Shown: in pieces, positions 9,317 through 16,943 of the stretch
How positions within the stretch are numbered: the first letter of the stretch is position 1
Layout: each line of letters starts with the position of its first letter
DNA from: Enterobacter cloacae
GTDB taxonomy: Bacteria; Pseudomonadota; Gammaproteobacteria; Enterobacterales; Enterobacteriaceae
Reading direction: 5' to 3'
NCBI GenBank assembly: GCA_014169315.1
Contig: AP022133.1
Span: 4,278,001-4,342,000, forward strand
Length of the DNA stretch: 64,000 bases
Notes under the pieces: model-generated
What the model saw: only the letters and a program-made list of their open reading frames with translations
Databases searched by the model: none
Told to the model about the DNA's origin: nothing
Made by a program: the position numbers and the translations under genes

Positions 9317-9982
9317 ATGAACTCCTTTACACAAACCCAGCGCGTAAAAGCGTTGTTCTGGCTTTCGCTTTTCCACCTGCTGGTGATCACTTCCAGTAAC
9401 TATCTGGTGCAGCTCCCGATCGCCATTTTTGGTTTTCACACCACCTGGGGCGCGTTCAGTTTTCCATTTATTTTCCTCGCCACCGATTTGACCGTGCGTA
9501 TCTTTGGTGCACCGCTGGCTCGTCGCATTATTTTTGCCGTGATGCTCCCGGCACTGTTCATTTCGTACGTGATCTCTTCCCTGTTCTATATGGGAAGCTG
9601 GCAGGGCTTTGAGGCGCTCACGCACTTCAACCTGTTTGTCGCCCGTATCGCTACCGCCAGCTTTATGGCCTACGCGCTGGGGCAGATCCTTGATGTTCAT
9701 GTGTTTAACCGCCTGCGTCAGAATCATCGCTGGTGGATGGCACCGACTGCCTCCACGCTGTTCGGCAACGTGAGCGACACGCTGGCGTTCTTCTTCATCG
9801 CCTTCTGGCGCAGCCCGGACGCGTTTATGGCCGAACACTGGATGGAAATCGCGCTGGTGGACTACTGCTTCAAGGTGTTAATCAGTATCGTGTTCTTCCT
9901 GCCAATGTACGGCGTACTGTTGAATATGCTGCTGAAAAGGCTGGCAGATAAATCTGAAATCACGGCATTGCAGGCTGGTTAA
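9317..9982 (+). CDS. yhhQ: Queuosine precursor transporter YhhQ
   Basis: A 221-residue membrane protein of the vitamin-uptake-like VUT/YhhQ family. E. coli YhhQ takes up the queuosine precursors preQ0 and preQ1 for tRNA modification. Six hydrophobic segments are visible, with the conserved LATDLTVRIFGAPLARRIIFA loop at residues about 54-74. The start is preceded by AAAAGGTACAAT. I saw no preQ1 riboswitch in the 169-bp upstream gap. The next gene dcrB begins 72 bp downstream. Confidence 0.95.
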   Translation: MNSFTQTQRVKALFWLSLFHLLVITSSNYLVQLPIAIFGFHTTWGAFSFPFIFLATDLTVRIFGAPLARRIIFAVMLPALFISYVISSLFYMGSWQGFEALTHFNLFVARIATASFMAYALGQILDVHVFNRLRQNHRWWMAPTASTLFGNVSDTLAFFFIAFWRSPDAFMAEHWMEIALVDYCFKVLISIVFFLPMYGVLLNMLLKRLADKSEITALQAG

Positions 9983-10054
9983 GGGTTCGCTTTATCAGTT
10001 GTGATAAGATGGGCGAATGAGCCGTTATGGCCGTTTATCGAAAGGAAGAAGTCA

Positions 10055-10612
10055 ATGCGCAATCTGGTTAAATATGTCGGGATTGGCCTGCTGGTTGTAG
10101 GCCTTGCAGCCTGTGATAACAGCGACACGAAAACGCCTGCTCAGGGCGCGTCCGCAGAGAGCAACGCGGCCGGGCAACCGGTAAACCTGCTGGATGGTAA
10201 ACTCAGTTTCTCTCTGCCAGCCGATATGACTGACCAGAGCGGTAAGCTGGGGACTCAGGCGAACAATATGCACGTCTATTCCGACGCAACCGGGCAGAAA
10301 GCGGTCATTGTGATTGTGGGCGACGCTACCAGCGAAGATTTGAGCGTACTGTCCAAACGTCTGGAAGATCAGCAGCGTAGCCGCGACCCGCAGCTGCAGG
10401 TGGTAACCAATAAGAGCATCGACCTGAAAGGCCACACGCTGCAACAGCTCGACAGCATCATCTCAGCAAAAGGCCAGACCGCTTACTCTTCTGTGGTGCT
10501 TGGTAAGGTTGATAACAAACTGCTGACCCTGCAGATCACCCTGCCAGCTGAAGACCAGCAGAAAGCGCAGGCTGCCGCTGAAAACATCATTAACACCATC
10601 GTGATCCAGTAA
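10055..10612 (+). CDS. dcrB: Lipoprotein DcrB
   Basis: A 185-residue lipoprotein (E. coli DcrB 185) with the signal [20 protein letters not shown]; the lipobox LAAC puts the lipidated cysteine at residue 20. In E. coli it is needed for phage C1 and C6 DNA entry and supports envelope integrity with Lgt. The ATG at 10055 follows GGAAGAAGTCA. A longer frame to 10001 lacks a signal sequence at its start and is rejected. It marks the left border of the accessory block: in K-12 it is followed by yhhS, yhhT and acpT, whereas here the APE cluster intervenes before acpT. Confidence 0.95.
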   Translation: MRNLVKYVGIGLLVVGLAACDNSDTKTPAQGASAESNAAGQPVNLLDGKLSFSLPADMTDQSGKLGTQANNMHVYSDATGQKAVIVIVGDATSEDLSVLSKRLEDQQRSRDPQLQVVTNKSIDLKGHTLQQLDSIISAKGQTAYSSVVLGKVDNKLLTLQITLPAEDQQKAQAAAENIINTIVIQ

Positions 10613-10628
10613 TCCTCACGATGATGAC

Positions 10629-10665
10629 GTGGCCTCCGGTGCTTGCAACCGGGGGCCATTTTTTT
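10629..10665 (+). terminator. dcrB terminator
   Basis: A GC-rich stem, TGGCCTCCGGT with ACCGGGGGCCA around a 7-base loop, is followed by seven Ts, 17 bp after the dcrB stop. Confidence 0.92.
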
Positions 10666-10669
10666 AGCC

Positions 10670-11029
10670 GTGGCAGAGCACATTTACCGGGATAACTGAC
10701 CTACTAATATATGTAGGTTTAATCCCTGTATAATATGCGACATCTTACCGCCACCGTAAATACGTGCATTTTTTCATTTGCGTTAATGTATATTTCCCAT
10801 AGATTATATTTTCCGCAAGAGATAACAAAAACGTTAACGCTTATTTAACGCAAATTTTCGCCACGCCATTATTACCCCTGACCCACATGGTATATATACC
10901 CCTCCACGTTAAATAAATACCAACATTAATATCTAAAAAAAATATATTCAGTGCCGATAACAGGCTGAGTGGAAATATAATTTGTAAAAAACACTGTCTT
11001 TAATTGTTATTATTGATACGGAGTTGTTG
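10670..11029 (+). promoter_or_regulatory. AT-rich intergenic region upstream of the APE cluster
   Basis: These 360 bp contain no recognisable gene and are much richer in A+T than the rest of the window. A TATAAT hexamer is at 10729-10734, without a clear -35 partner. A short inverted repeat, CCTAC-N8-GTAGG, is at 10700-10717, and several GTTAA/TTAAC half-sites lie around 10831-10850. The region probably carries the APE promoter and may bind H-NS; both are inference. Confidence 0.45.
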
Positions 11030-11419
11030 ATGAAAAAGATCGTTAAATGGTTTGCTGCTTTTGCAATTGCCGGTGCACTGGCAGGCTGTGCCCGTACCGC
11101 TCCAGTCGATCAGGTTCACTCTATTGTAAGTGCAGGCCATACTGCTGAGCAGGTGAAAACCGCGATTCTGAAAGCAGGTCAAAAACGCGAATGGATCATG
11201 ACTGAAGCAGGCCCGGGCGTTATTAAGGGTCGTCTGCAGGCACGTGACCACTCTGCCGAAGTGCGCATTCCTTACTCTGCAACAAGTTATTCAATTAACT
11301 ACGAAAGCAGCCTGAACCTGAAAGCATCCGGCGGTAAAATCCACAAGAACTACAACCGCTGGGTTCATAACCTCGACCATGATATTCAGCTGAATCTCGC
11401 AGCAGGCGCAGCACTGTAA
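11030..11419 (+). CDS. apeA: Small lipoprotein at the head of the APE cluster
   Basis: A 129-residue predicted lipoprotein: signal MKKIVKWFAAFAIAGALAGC with lipobox LAGC (lipidated Cys20), then a small secreted domain with an amphipathic helix near 30-45 and a beta-rich remainder. No enzymatic motif is seen. The ATG at 11030 has GGAG six bases upstream; the TTG two codons earlier is too close to that site. It is the first gene of the cluster. The symbol rests on gene order in the published APE nomenclature (apeA-R), not on a function. It is separated from the methyltransferase gene by a 70-bp spacer with a hairpin. Confidence 0.75.
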   Translation: MKKIVKWFAAFAIAGALAGCARTAPVDQVHSIVSAGHTAEQVKTAILKAGQKREWIMTEAGPGVIKGRLQARDHSAEVRIPYSATSYSINYESSLNLKASGGKIHKNYNRWVHNLDHDIQLNLAAGAAL

Positions 11420-11432
11420 TATTTTTCTCAAG

Positions 11433-11465
11433 TCGGGCCGTAAATGGCCCGATAACCTGTTTTTC
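11433..11465 (+). terminator. Hairpin between apeA and apeB (possible attenuator)
   Basis: TCGGGCC (11433-11439) and GGCCCGA (11446-11452) are perfect complements around GTAAAT. A TGTTTTTCT tract follows seven bases later. The offset T-run suggests partial termination or 3'-end protection of the abundant lipoprotein mRNA rather than full termination. Confidence 0.5.
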
Positions 11466-11489
11466 TCGCCCCAGAAAGGTTACGGAATA

Positions 11490-12554
11490 ATGTACGAAAA
11501 GGACACTCTCGGCGCGCTGGATGCCATTACCGAAGCACAACGTATCGCTTTTGCTCCGATGCTGTTTCAAACCGCGCTTTGTCTGCGTAACCTGGGTGTA
11601 CTGGCCTGGCTCGATAAACAAAGCACACAAGGTGCCAGCCTTGAGGAAATTACCGAAAACTGCCCCCTGAATGCCTATGGAGTCAGCGTACTGTTGGATA
11701 TGGGGTTAAGTGGACGGATCGTTACCTGCAAAGAAGGGCGTTATTATCTGGCAAAAGTGGGACATTTTTTACTGCACGATCCAATGACCCGTATAAATAT
11801 GGATTTCACCCAGGACGTTTGTTACCAGGGCTTATTTTACCTGGCTGACGCTCTACAAAAAGAAAAACCAGCCGGGTTATCCGTGTTTGGTAACTGGCCG
11901 ACAATCTATCCGGCATTATCGCAATTACCAGAGCAGGCAAAAGAGAGCTGGTTTGCCTTTGATCATTACTATTCTGACGCGGCTTTTGACGCCGCTCTGC
12001 CATATATATTCGCAAGCTCGCCAACAAAATTGTACGATGTGGGCGGAAATACGGGTAAATGGGCGTTACGCTGCTGCCGTTATGACGACAAAGTTGCCGT
12101 AACGATCCTTGACCTGCCGCAGCAGATAGCGCTGGCGCAAGATAACATTGCAAAAGCAGGTTTATCTCATCGCATTGGGTTCCACACTGTCGATATGCTT
12201 AGTCACTCGACATTGCCGGGTGATGCTGACGTCTGGTGGATGAGCCAGTTTCTGGACTGTTTCTCTCCGGAGCAGATTGTCGCCATGTTGACTCGCGTTG
12301 CACAGGCAATGAAGCCAGGTGCTCAGCTATGCATTATGGAGTTGTTCTGGGACGCCCAGAAATTTGAGGCTGCATCTTTCAGTCTGAATGCCACCTCGCT
12401 TTATTTCACCTGTATGGCGAACGGCAATAGTCGATTTTACAGCGTAGAGAAGTTTTCTCACTACCTGGAGATGGCCGGTTTCCGCATAGAGAAGCGGCTG
12501 GACAACCTTGGGGTTGGCCATACCTTATTGGTTTGTCAAAAAATTGAACAATAG
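11490..12554 (+). CDS. apeB: SAM-dependent methyltransferase of the APE cluster
   Basis: A 354-residue class I methyltransferase related to plant-type O-methyltransferases. It has an N-terminal winged-helix dimerisation domain (about residues 15-100) and a C-terminal catalytic domain with SAM motif I LYDVGGNTGKWAL (about residues 175-187), followed by VTILDLPQQIALAQ. The family also has C-methylating members. The E. coli-type aryl polyene has a methylated 4-hydroxyphenyl head group, so this enzyme is the candidate for that methyl group (inference). The start at 11490 is preceded by AAAGGTTACGGAATA. Confidence 0.85.
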   Translation: MYEKDTLGALDAITEAQRIAFAPMLFQTALCLRNLGVLAWLDKQSTQGASLEEITENCPLNAYGVSVLLDMGLSGRIVTCKEGRYYLAKVGHFLLHDPMTRINMDFTQDVCYQGLFYLADALQKEKPAGLSVFGNWPTIYPALSQLPEQAKESWFAFDHYYSDAAFDAALPYIFASSPTKLYDVGGNTGKWALRCCRYDDKVAVTILDLPQQIALAQDNIAKAGLSHRIGFHTVDMLSHSTLPGDADVWWMSQFLDCFSPEQIVAMLTRVAQAMKPGAQLCIMELFWDAQKFEAASFSLNATSLYFTCMANGNSRFYSVEKFSHYLEMAGFRIEKRLDNLGVGHTLLVCQKIEQ

Positions 12555-12616
12555 ATCAGCGTAACTGCCTGGACAGGCTAGCTATTTGATTACGGTTTTT
12601 CCGCGGACGCGCGTAA

Positions 12617-13339
12617 ATGAAATTTTCACTGAACATTATTGACTGGCAGGCAAGAGCGCCAGGCCTAAGTGATGCCGCTGAGTGGCAGGCGTGGTCACGC
12701 CAGCAACTTACCATCGACCCGGCAGCACCGCTGGCTAAGCTGGTCGAACTGCCGATGATGACAGCACGCCGCCTCAACTCAGGTAGCAAACTGGCGGTAG
12801 ATATTGGTCTTGCGATACTTCGCCATCACGCCGTCGATGCCGTTGTCTATTCCAGCCGTCATGGCGAACTGGAGCGTAACTACCGTATTCTGCATGCCCT
12901 GGCGACTGGGCAGTCCGTCTCGCCGACCGATTTCGCCATGTCTGTGCACAACTCGGCAGTGGGTAATCTCACGATCTCTGCACGTCAACCGATAGTCTCT
13001 TCCTCTGTTTCTGCCGGTCTGGACACCTTCCAGCAGGCGTTATGTGAAGTGCTGAGTCTACTCCACGCTGGCTATTCCCGTGTTTTGCTGGTCGATTTTG
13101 ATGGCGCACTCCCCGACTTTTACCATCCAGGTCTCCCGTTGCAGATGCCGACCTGGCCGTACGCGCTGGCACTGGTTATTGAAGCCGGTAGCGCACTGAG
13201 CTGCGAAACCCGCAGCGGCAGCACGGGTGAAGAACCTGCACTGCCGCAAAGCCTGATATTCCTGCAACGTTACCTTAGCGATGAACGGCAGTTTGTGGTT
13301 TCTGGAGAACGTTTGCAGTGGCAATGGACACGCGAATGA
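12617..13339 (+). CDS. apeC: Beta-ketoacyl synthase-like chain-length factor, N-terminal half only
   Basis: A 240-residue protein resembling only the N-terminal part of a ketosynthase (for example SSRHGELERNYRILHALATG, then SPTDFAMSVHNSAVGNLTIS). The place of the catalytic cysteine and the C-terminal histidines are absent. In characterised APE systems ApeC pairs with the ketosynthase ApeO as a chain-length factor. That is inferred here from sequence type and position. It begins 62 bp after apeB, the widest gap inside the biosynthetic run, and overlaps apeD at its 3' end. Confidence 0.83.
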   Translation: MKFSLNIIDWQARAPGLSDAAEWQAWSRQQLTIDPAAPLAKLVELPMMTARRLNSGSKLAVDIGLAILRHHAVDAVVYSSRHGELERNYRILHALATGQSVSPTDFAMSVHNSAVGNLTISARQPIVSSSVSAGLDTFQQALCEVLSLLHAGYSRVLLVDFDGALPDFYHPGLPLQMPTWPYALALVIEAGSALSCETRSGSTGEEPALPQSLIFLQRYLSDERQFVVSGERLQWQWTRE

Positions 13340-14151
13340 ACCGCCTGACTGCCCGTATCAACTGGTTATGGCGTCTGATGATGACCGGCTGCTGCTTCGT
13401 GCTGTTTGGCGTGGGGGGACTGCTGCTATCGCTGGTGTGGTTCAACCTTTTGCTGATTGTCCAGCGTGACCGCGCCAAGCGCCGCCGTCTGGCACGTCGC
13501 AGCATTGCCGCCAGCTTCCGTTTCTTCTTAGCTATCGCCCGTGGCACAGGGGTGCTGGACTATCGCATTAACAATCTTGATGCCCTGCGTAACGATCGCG
13601 GCTGTCTGGTGGTTGCCAACCATCCCACGCTGATTGATTACGTGATCCTGGCGTCCGTCATGCCCGAAACCGACTGTCTGGTGAAAAGTGCGTTGTTGCA
13701 CAATCCCTTTGTCAGTGGTGTCATTCGTGCAGCGGATTACCTGATTAATAGCGAAGCCGGGACGTTGCTCAACGCCAGCCAGCAGCGCCTGGCACAGGGC
13801 GACACGCTGTTAATCTTCCCGGAAGGTACGCGAACACAATTCGGAGAGGCTATCTCCCTGCAGCGCGGTGCGGCAAATATTGCTGTGCGCTGTAACAGCG
13901 ATCTGCGGGTGGTGCTGATCCACTGCAGCGAACATCTGCTGGATAAAAAAAGCCGCTGGTACGACGTACCCGCAAACAAACCTGTTTTCACCGTTGATGT
14001 CCGCGAACGCGTGAACATCAACGATTTTTACGATGCAAATCAACAAGAACCGGCACTGGCGGCAAGGCAGTTAAACCGGCATCTGCAGCATCGATTAACA
14101 TCAGGCCTTCAATCTTTGTCAGGAATTAATGATGCAAGCGCTTTATCTTGA
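13318..14151 (+). CDS. apeD: Lysophospholipid acyltransferase-family protein (PlsC-like)
   Basis: A roughly 277-residue membrane-anchored acyltransferase. A hydrophobic segment near residues 20-45 precedes the catalytic HX4D motif NHPTLID (about residue 100) and the acceptor motif FPEGTRTQ (about 165). It may acylate a lipid or attach the polyene product to a lipid anchor (inference). The start is uncertain: GTG 13318 has GGAG ten bases upstream, ATG 13324 follows, and ATG 13336 would give an ATGA overlap with apeC like several other junctions here. The 3' end overlaps apeE by 23 bp. Confidence 0.85.
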   Translation: MAMDTRMNRLTARINWLWRLMMTGCCFVLFGVGGLLLSLVWFNLLLIVQRDRAKRRRLARRSIAASFRFFLAIARGTGVLDYRINNLDALRNDRGCLVVANHPTLIDYVILASVMPETDCLVKSALLHNPFVSGVIRAADYLINSEAGTLLNASQQRLAQGDTLLIFPEGTRTQFGEAISLQRGAANIAVRCNSDLRVVLIHCSEHLLDKKSRWYDVPANKPVFTVDVRERVNINDFYDANQQEPALAARQLNRHLQHRLTSGLQSLSGINDASALS

Positions 14152-14389
14152 AATTAAGAATCTCATCATCTCTACGCTGAATCTGGACGAGCTTACCCCC
14201 GAGGACATCGATACCGATGCCGCGCTGTTTGGCGATGGTCTGGGTCTCGACTCCATCGACGCTCTCGAACTTGGCCTGGCCGTGAAAAACCAGTACGGCG
14301 TGGTGCTTTCTGCTGAAAGCGAAGAGATGCGTCAGCACTTCTTTTCCGTCGCCACGCTGGCTTCCTTTATCAACACCCAACGCGCCTGA
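14129..14389 (+). CDS. apeE: Acyl carrier protein ApeE
   Basis: An 86-residue acyl carrier protein with the phosphopantetheine attachment serine at residue 42 in GLDSIDALELGL. Helices and acidic composition are typical of type II ACPs. It is one of two carriers in the cluster and should be converted to the holo form by AcpT at the other end. Its start lies inside apeD (23-bp overlap), with AGGA nine bases or so upstream of the ATG. Confidence 0.93.
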   Translation: MMQALYLEIKNLIISTLNLDELTPEDIDTDAALFGDGLGLDSIDALELGLAVKNQYGVVLSAESEEMRQHFFSVATLASFINTQRA

Positions 14390-14402
14390 GACGTGATCCG
14401 TT

Positions 14403-14654
14403 ATGACAGAACAAGAAACGATTTATCAGGAAGTCTCCGGGCTTCTGGCCAAACTGTTTGAAATCGACCCGCAGGAGATTACCCCTGAGGCTCGCCTGTA
14501 TGAGGATCTGGAGCTGGACAGCATCGATGCGGTAGACATGGTTGTTCACCTGCAGAAGAAAACGGGTAAGAAAATCAAACCGGAAACCTTCAAATCGGTC
14601 CGTACCGTTCAGGATGTGGTAGACGCCGTCGCTCAGCTGCTGCACGAAGAGTAA
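14403..14654 (+). CDS. apeF: Acyl carrier protein ApeF
   Basis: An 83-residue second acyl carrier protein, with the attachment serine at residue 40 in LELDSIDAVDMVV. It is more AcpP-like than ApeE in its second half (HLQKKTGKKIKPETFKSV, VQDVV). Two dissimilar ACPs side by side suggest different jobs, such as starter loading and chain extension; which does which cannot be told from sequence. It begins 13 bp after apeE. Confidence 0.93.
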   Translation: MTEQETIYQEVSGLLAKLFEIDPQEITPEARLYEDLELDSIDAVDMVVHLQKKTGKKIKPETFKSVRTVQDVVDAVAQLLHEE

Positions 14655-14660
14655 GACACC

Positions 14661-15245
14661 GTGCGTGGTGGACGGACGTTTCCGGCAATCCCACTGCTGA
14701 CGGGGTTAATGCTGCTGGCATGGCCCTTCCTGATTGGATTTGGGCTAACGCATAACAGCCTGCACTGGCTGTTACCGCTGATGGTGCTGCTGTTGCTGCT
14801 TCGCCTGCATCAGGCCCGGCAAAACGCGGGTCCAATGCGTTATGTGGTGCAGTGCGTTGCGCTGGCAGGGATAGCGCTTTGCGCTGCAAGCTATCTGCTG
14901 AAAGCCCACCAGTGGCTGCTGCTCTATCCTGTGGTGGTCAATCTCGTGATGCTGGCCGTGTTCGGCGGTTCGCTGTGGACAGCGATGCCGCTGGTCGAAC
15001 GGCTGGCACGTCTGCGTGAGCCGAATTTGCCACCCACCGGTGTGCGCTATACCCGCAAGGTGACCAAAGTATGGTGCGGATTCTTCATCGGCAATGGTGC
15101 GATGGCCCTGTTTACCGTGATCCACGGCGACATGCATCTGTGGACGCTGTGGAACGGGATGGTGGCCTACATCCTGATGGGGACGCTGATGGCGGTAGAG
15201 TGGCTGGTACGTCAATGGGTGATAAAAAAAATAGAAGCACAATGA
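14661..15245 (+). CDS. apeG: Small polytopic membrane protein (COG4648 type) ApeG
   Basis: A 194-residue integral membrane protein with about five hydrophobic segments, the first at residues 12-30 (LLTGLMLLAWPFLIGFGL). It resembles the uncharacterised COG4648 proteins found in APE clusters. It has no catalytic motif; a scaffold or transport role at the inner membrane is a guess. The GTG at 14661 is the only start close to apeF (6 bp). The end overlaps apeH by ATGA. Confidence 0.8.
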   Translation: MRGGRTFPAIPLLTGLMLLAWPFLIGFGLTHNSLHWLLPLMVLLLLLRLHQARQNAGPMRYVVQCVALAGIALCAASYLLKAHQWLLLYPVVVNLVMLAVFGGSLWTAMPLVERLARLREPNLPPTGVRYTRKVTKVWCGFFIGNGAMALFTVIHGDMHLWTLWNGMVAYILMGTLMAVEWLVRQWVIKKIEAQ

Positions 15246-16603
15246 ATAAACCCCTTCCTCTGAACCAGTGGTTAAATGCTCCACGCCCTGATGACACGCC
15301 AGTAGCCTGGCTTGAAGATCGTACCTGGACGCTTGGTCAGTTGCGCCACGACGTCACATTACTGGTACAGGTATTACGTCAACAGGAAGGTGAGCGCTGG
15401 GCGCTATGTTTTGAAAACAGCTACCTGTTTATTGTGGCATTGCTGGCATCACTGCATGCGGGTAAAACGCCCGTCATTCCTGGTCATAGCCGCGTCTCGT
15501 TGCTTGAAGAACAGCAGTCGCTGTTCAGCGGTGTCCTTAGCGATCAAACGCTCAGTTTCCACGGGAAGCTGATTGTGGTGGTCTCATCCCATCAGGCAGC
15601 AAACAGCTGGGCACCACTGCCTACAATTGACGACACCCGCGTTGTCGAACTCTTTACCTCCGGCTCCACGGGCACCCCACGCCGGGTGATTAAACCTATC
15701 GCCAGCCTGGATCGTGAAGCCAGTCTGCTGGCTGACCGTTTTGGTCAGTGCCTGACAGGCTGCAGCGTTGTGGCCTCGGTCGTGCCACAACATCTGTATG
15801 GCCTGACGTTTCGCATCGTGTTGCCAATGGCAATGGGCCTGCCGCTGCATGCCGCGATGCTCTATTACGCAGAACAACTGGCAGCGCTCCCCCACGACAA
15901 GCCTTACCTTTTTATCAGCAGCCCGGCTTTCCTGAAGAGACTGGATACCGCGCTCACCGCACCTCCCGTCAGGATGCTGATCTCCGCGGGTGGAATGTTG
16001 CCCTGGTGTGATGTATCCACCACCCACGGCTGGCTGAATATCTGGCCGGATGAAATTTATGGTAGTACTGAAACCGGGATCCTCGCATGGCGTCATCGTC
16101 AGGAGGACAGCGTTCCCTGGCGATCATTCCCCGGCGTCGTGTTCCATCACGAAAGTGAAACCTCTCGTGTAACATCACCACTCATTCACGAGGCTGAAGG
16201 GCTACAGCTTGACGATATCCTGCACTTCGACAAAGAGGGGCTGTTTAGTATCGTCGGGCGTCGCGGTCGGGTCGTTAAAATTGAAGAGAAACGCATTTCA
16301 CTTAACGAGGTCGAACGTCGTCTGCTGGAACTGGAGGGTATTTGTGAAGCTGCTGCCTTACCGGTCGCACGCGGGGGACGTCATGGTATTGGTGTACTGC
16401 TTGTACTTGATGATGATGCCCGTCAGCGCTGGCAGCATCAGGGCAAAAAAGCGCAGGAATTTGCCTGGCGTCGTGCCCTGCGCCCCTGGCTTGAGCCCGT
16501 CGCTATCCCCCGCTACTGGCGTATTATCGATGAAATACCGGTGAACAGTATGAATAAACGTGTCTATGCGCAGCTACAGGAGTTATTTCATGAAGATTCC
16601 TGA
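15242..16603 (+). CDS. apeH: Acyl-AMP ligase (starter-acid activation) ApeH
   Basis: A 453-residue member of the AMP-dependent acyl/aryl ligase superfamily. The ATP-binding P-loop LFTSGSTGTPRRVIK (about residues 135-149) and the IYGSTETGILAWR motif (about 272-284) are clear, and the C-terminal GRRGRVVKIEEKRISL contains the hinge. In APE biosynthesis it activates an aromatic acid (4-hydroxybenzoate type) and loads it on an ACP. The ATG at 15242 overlaps the apeG stop (ATGA). A longer frame from 15071 runs inside apeG and is rejected. Confidence 0.9.
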   Translation: MNKPLPLNQWLNAPRPDDTPVAWLEDRTWTLGQLRHDVTLLVQVLRQQEGERWALCFENSYLFIVALLASLHAGKTPVIPGHSRVSLLEEQQSLFSGVLSDQTLSFHGKLIVVVSSHQAANSWAPLPTIDDTRVVELFTSGSTGTPRRVIKPIASLDREASLLADRFGQCLTGCSVVASVVPQHLYGLTFRIVLPMAMGLPLHAAMLYYAEQLAALPHDKPYLFISSPAFLKRLDTALTAPPVRMLISAGGMLPWCDVSTTHGWLNIWPDEIYGSTETGILAWRHRQEDSVPWRSFPGVVFHHESETSRVTSPLIHEAEGLQLDDILHFDKEGLFSIVGRRGRVVKIEEKRISLNEVERRLLELEGICEAAALPVARGGRHGIGVLLVLDDDARQRWQHQGKKAQEFAWRRALRPWLEPVAIPRYWRIIDEIPVNSMNKRVYAQLQELFHEDS

Positions 16604-16943
16604 AATTGAGCACCACCAGGTACAGCCGCAAAAACTGGAAGTCATCCTGCATCTTGACCCTTCCCTGTTCTGGTTCCAGGGTCATTTTGCTGTGCAGCCT
16701 TTGTTGCCGGGTGTGGCGCAGCTTGACTGGGTGATGCACTACGCCACGACGCTACTGGCACCGGGCTACCGTTTTCACAGCATTCAAAATGTGAAATTCC
16801 AGGCCCCTCTGCTGCCAGAGGCCACCGTAACGCTGACCCTTGAATGGAATGCCGAACGCCAGATGCTGACGTTTAGCTATCAGCGCCATGCCGGTGCCGA
16901 GCGCCATACCGCCAGCAGCGGGAAAATTCGCCTATGTCAGTAA
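16590..16943 (+). CDS. apeI: Beta-hydroxyacyl-ACP dehydratase subunit ApeI
   Basis: A 117-residue single-hotdog protein like FabA/FabZ. The motif GHFAVQPLLPGVAQLDW holds His32 and, 14 residues later, Asp46, the same His/Asp spacing as the FabA dyad. It should dehydrate 3-hydroxyacyl-ACP to the enoyl form, so that double bonds stay in the chain. In characterised systems it forms a heterodimer with ApeP. The start at 16590 has AGGAG eight bases upstream; the longer frame from 16560 reads apeH and is rejected. Confidence 0.87.
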   Translation: MKIPEIEHHQVQPQKLEVILHLDPSLFWFQGHFAVQPLLPGVAQLDWVMHYATTLLAPGYRFHSIQNVKFQAPLLPEATVTLTLEWNAERQMLTFSYQRHAGAERHTASSGKIRLCQ

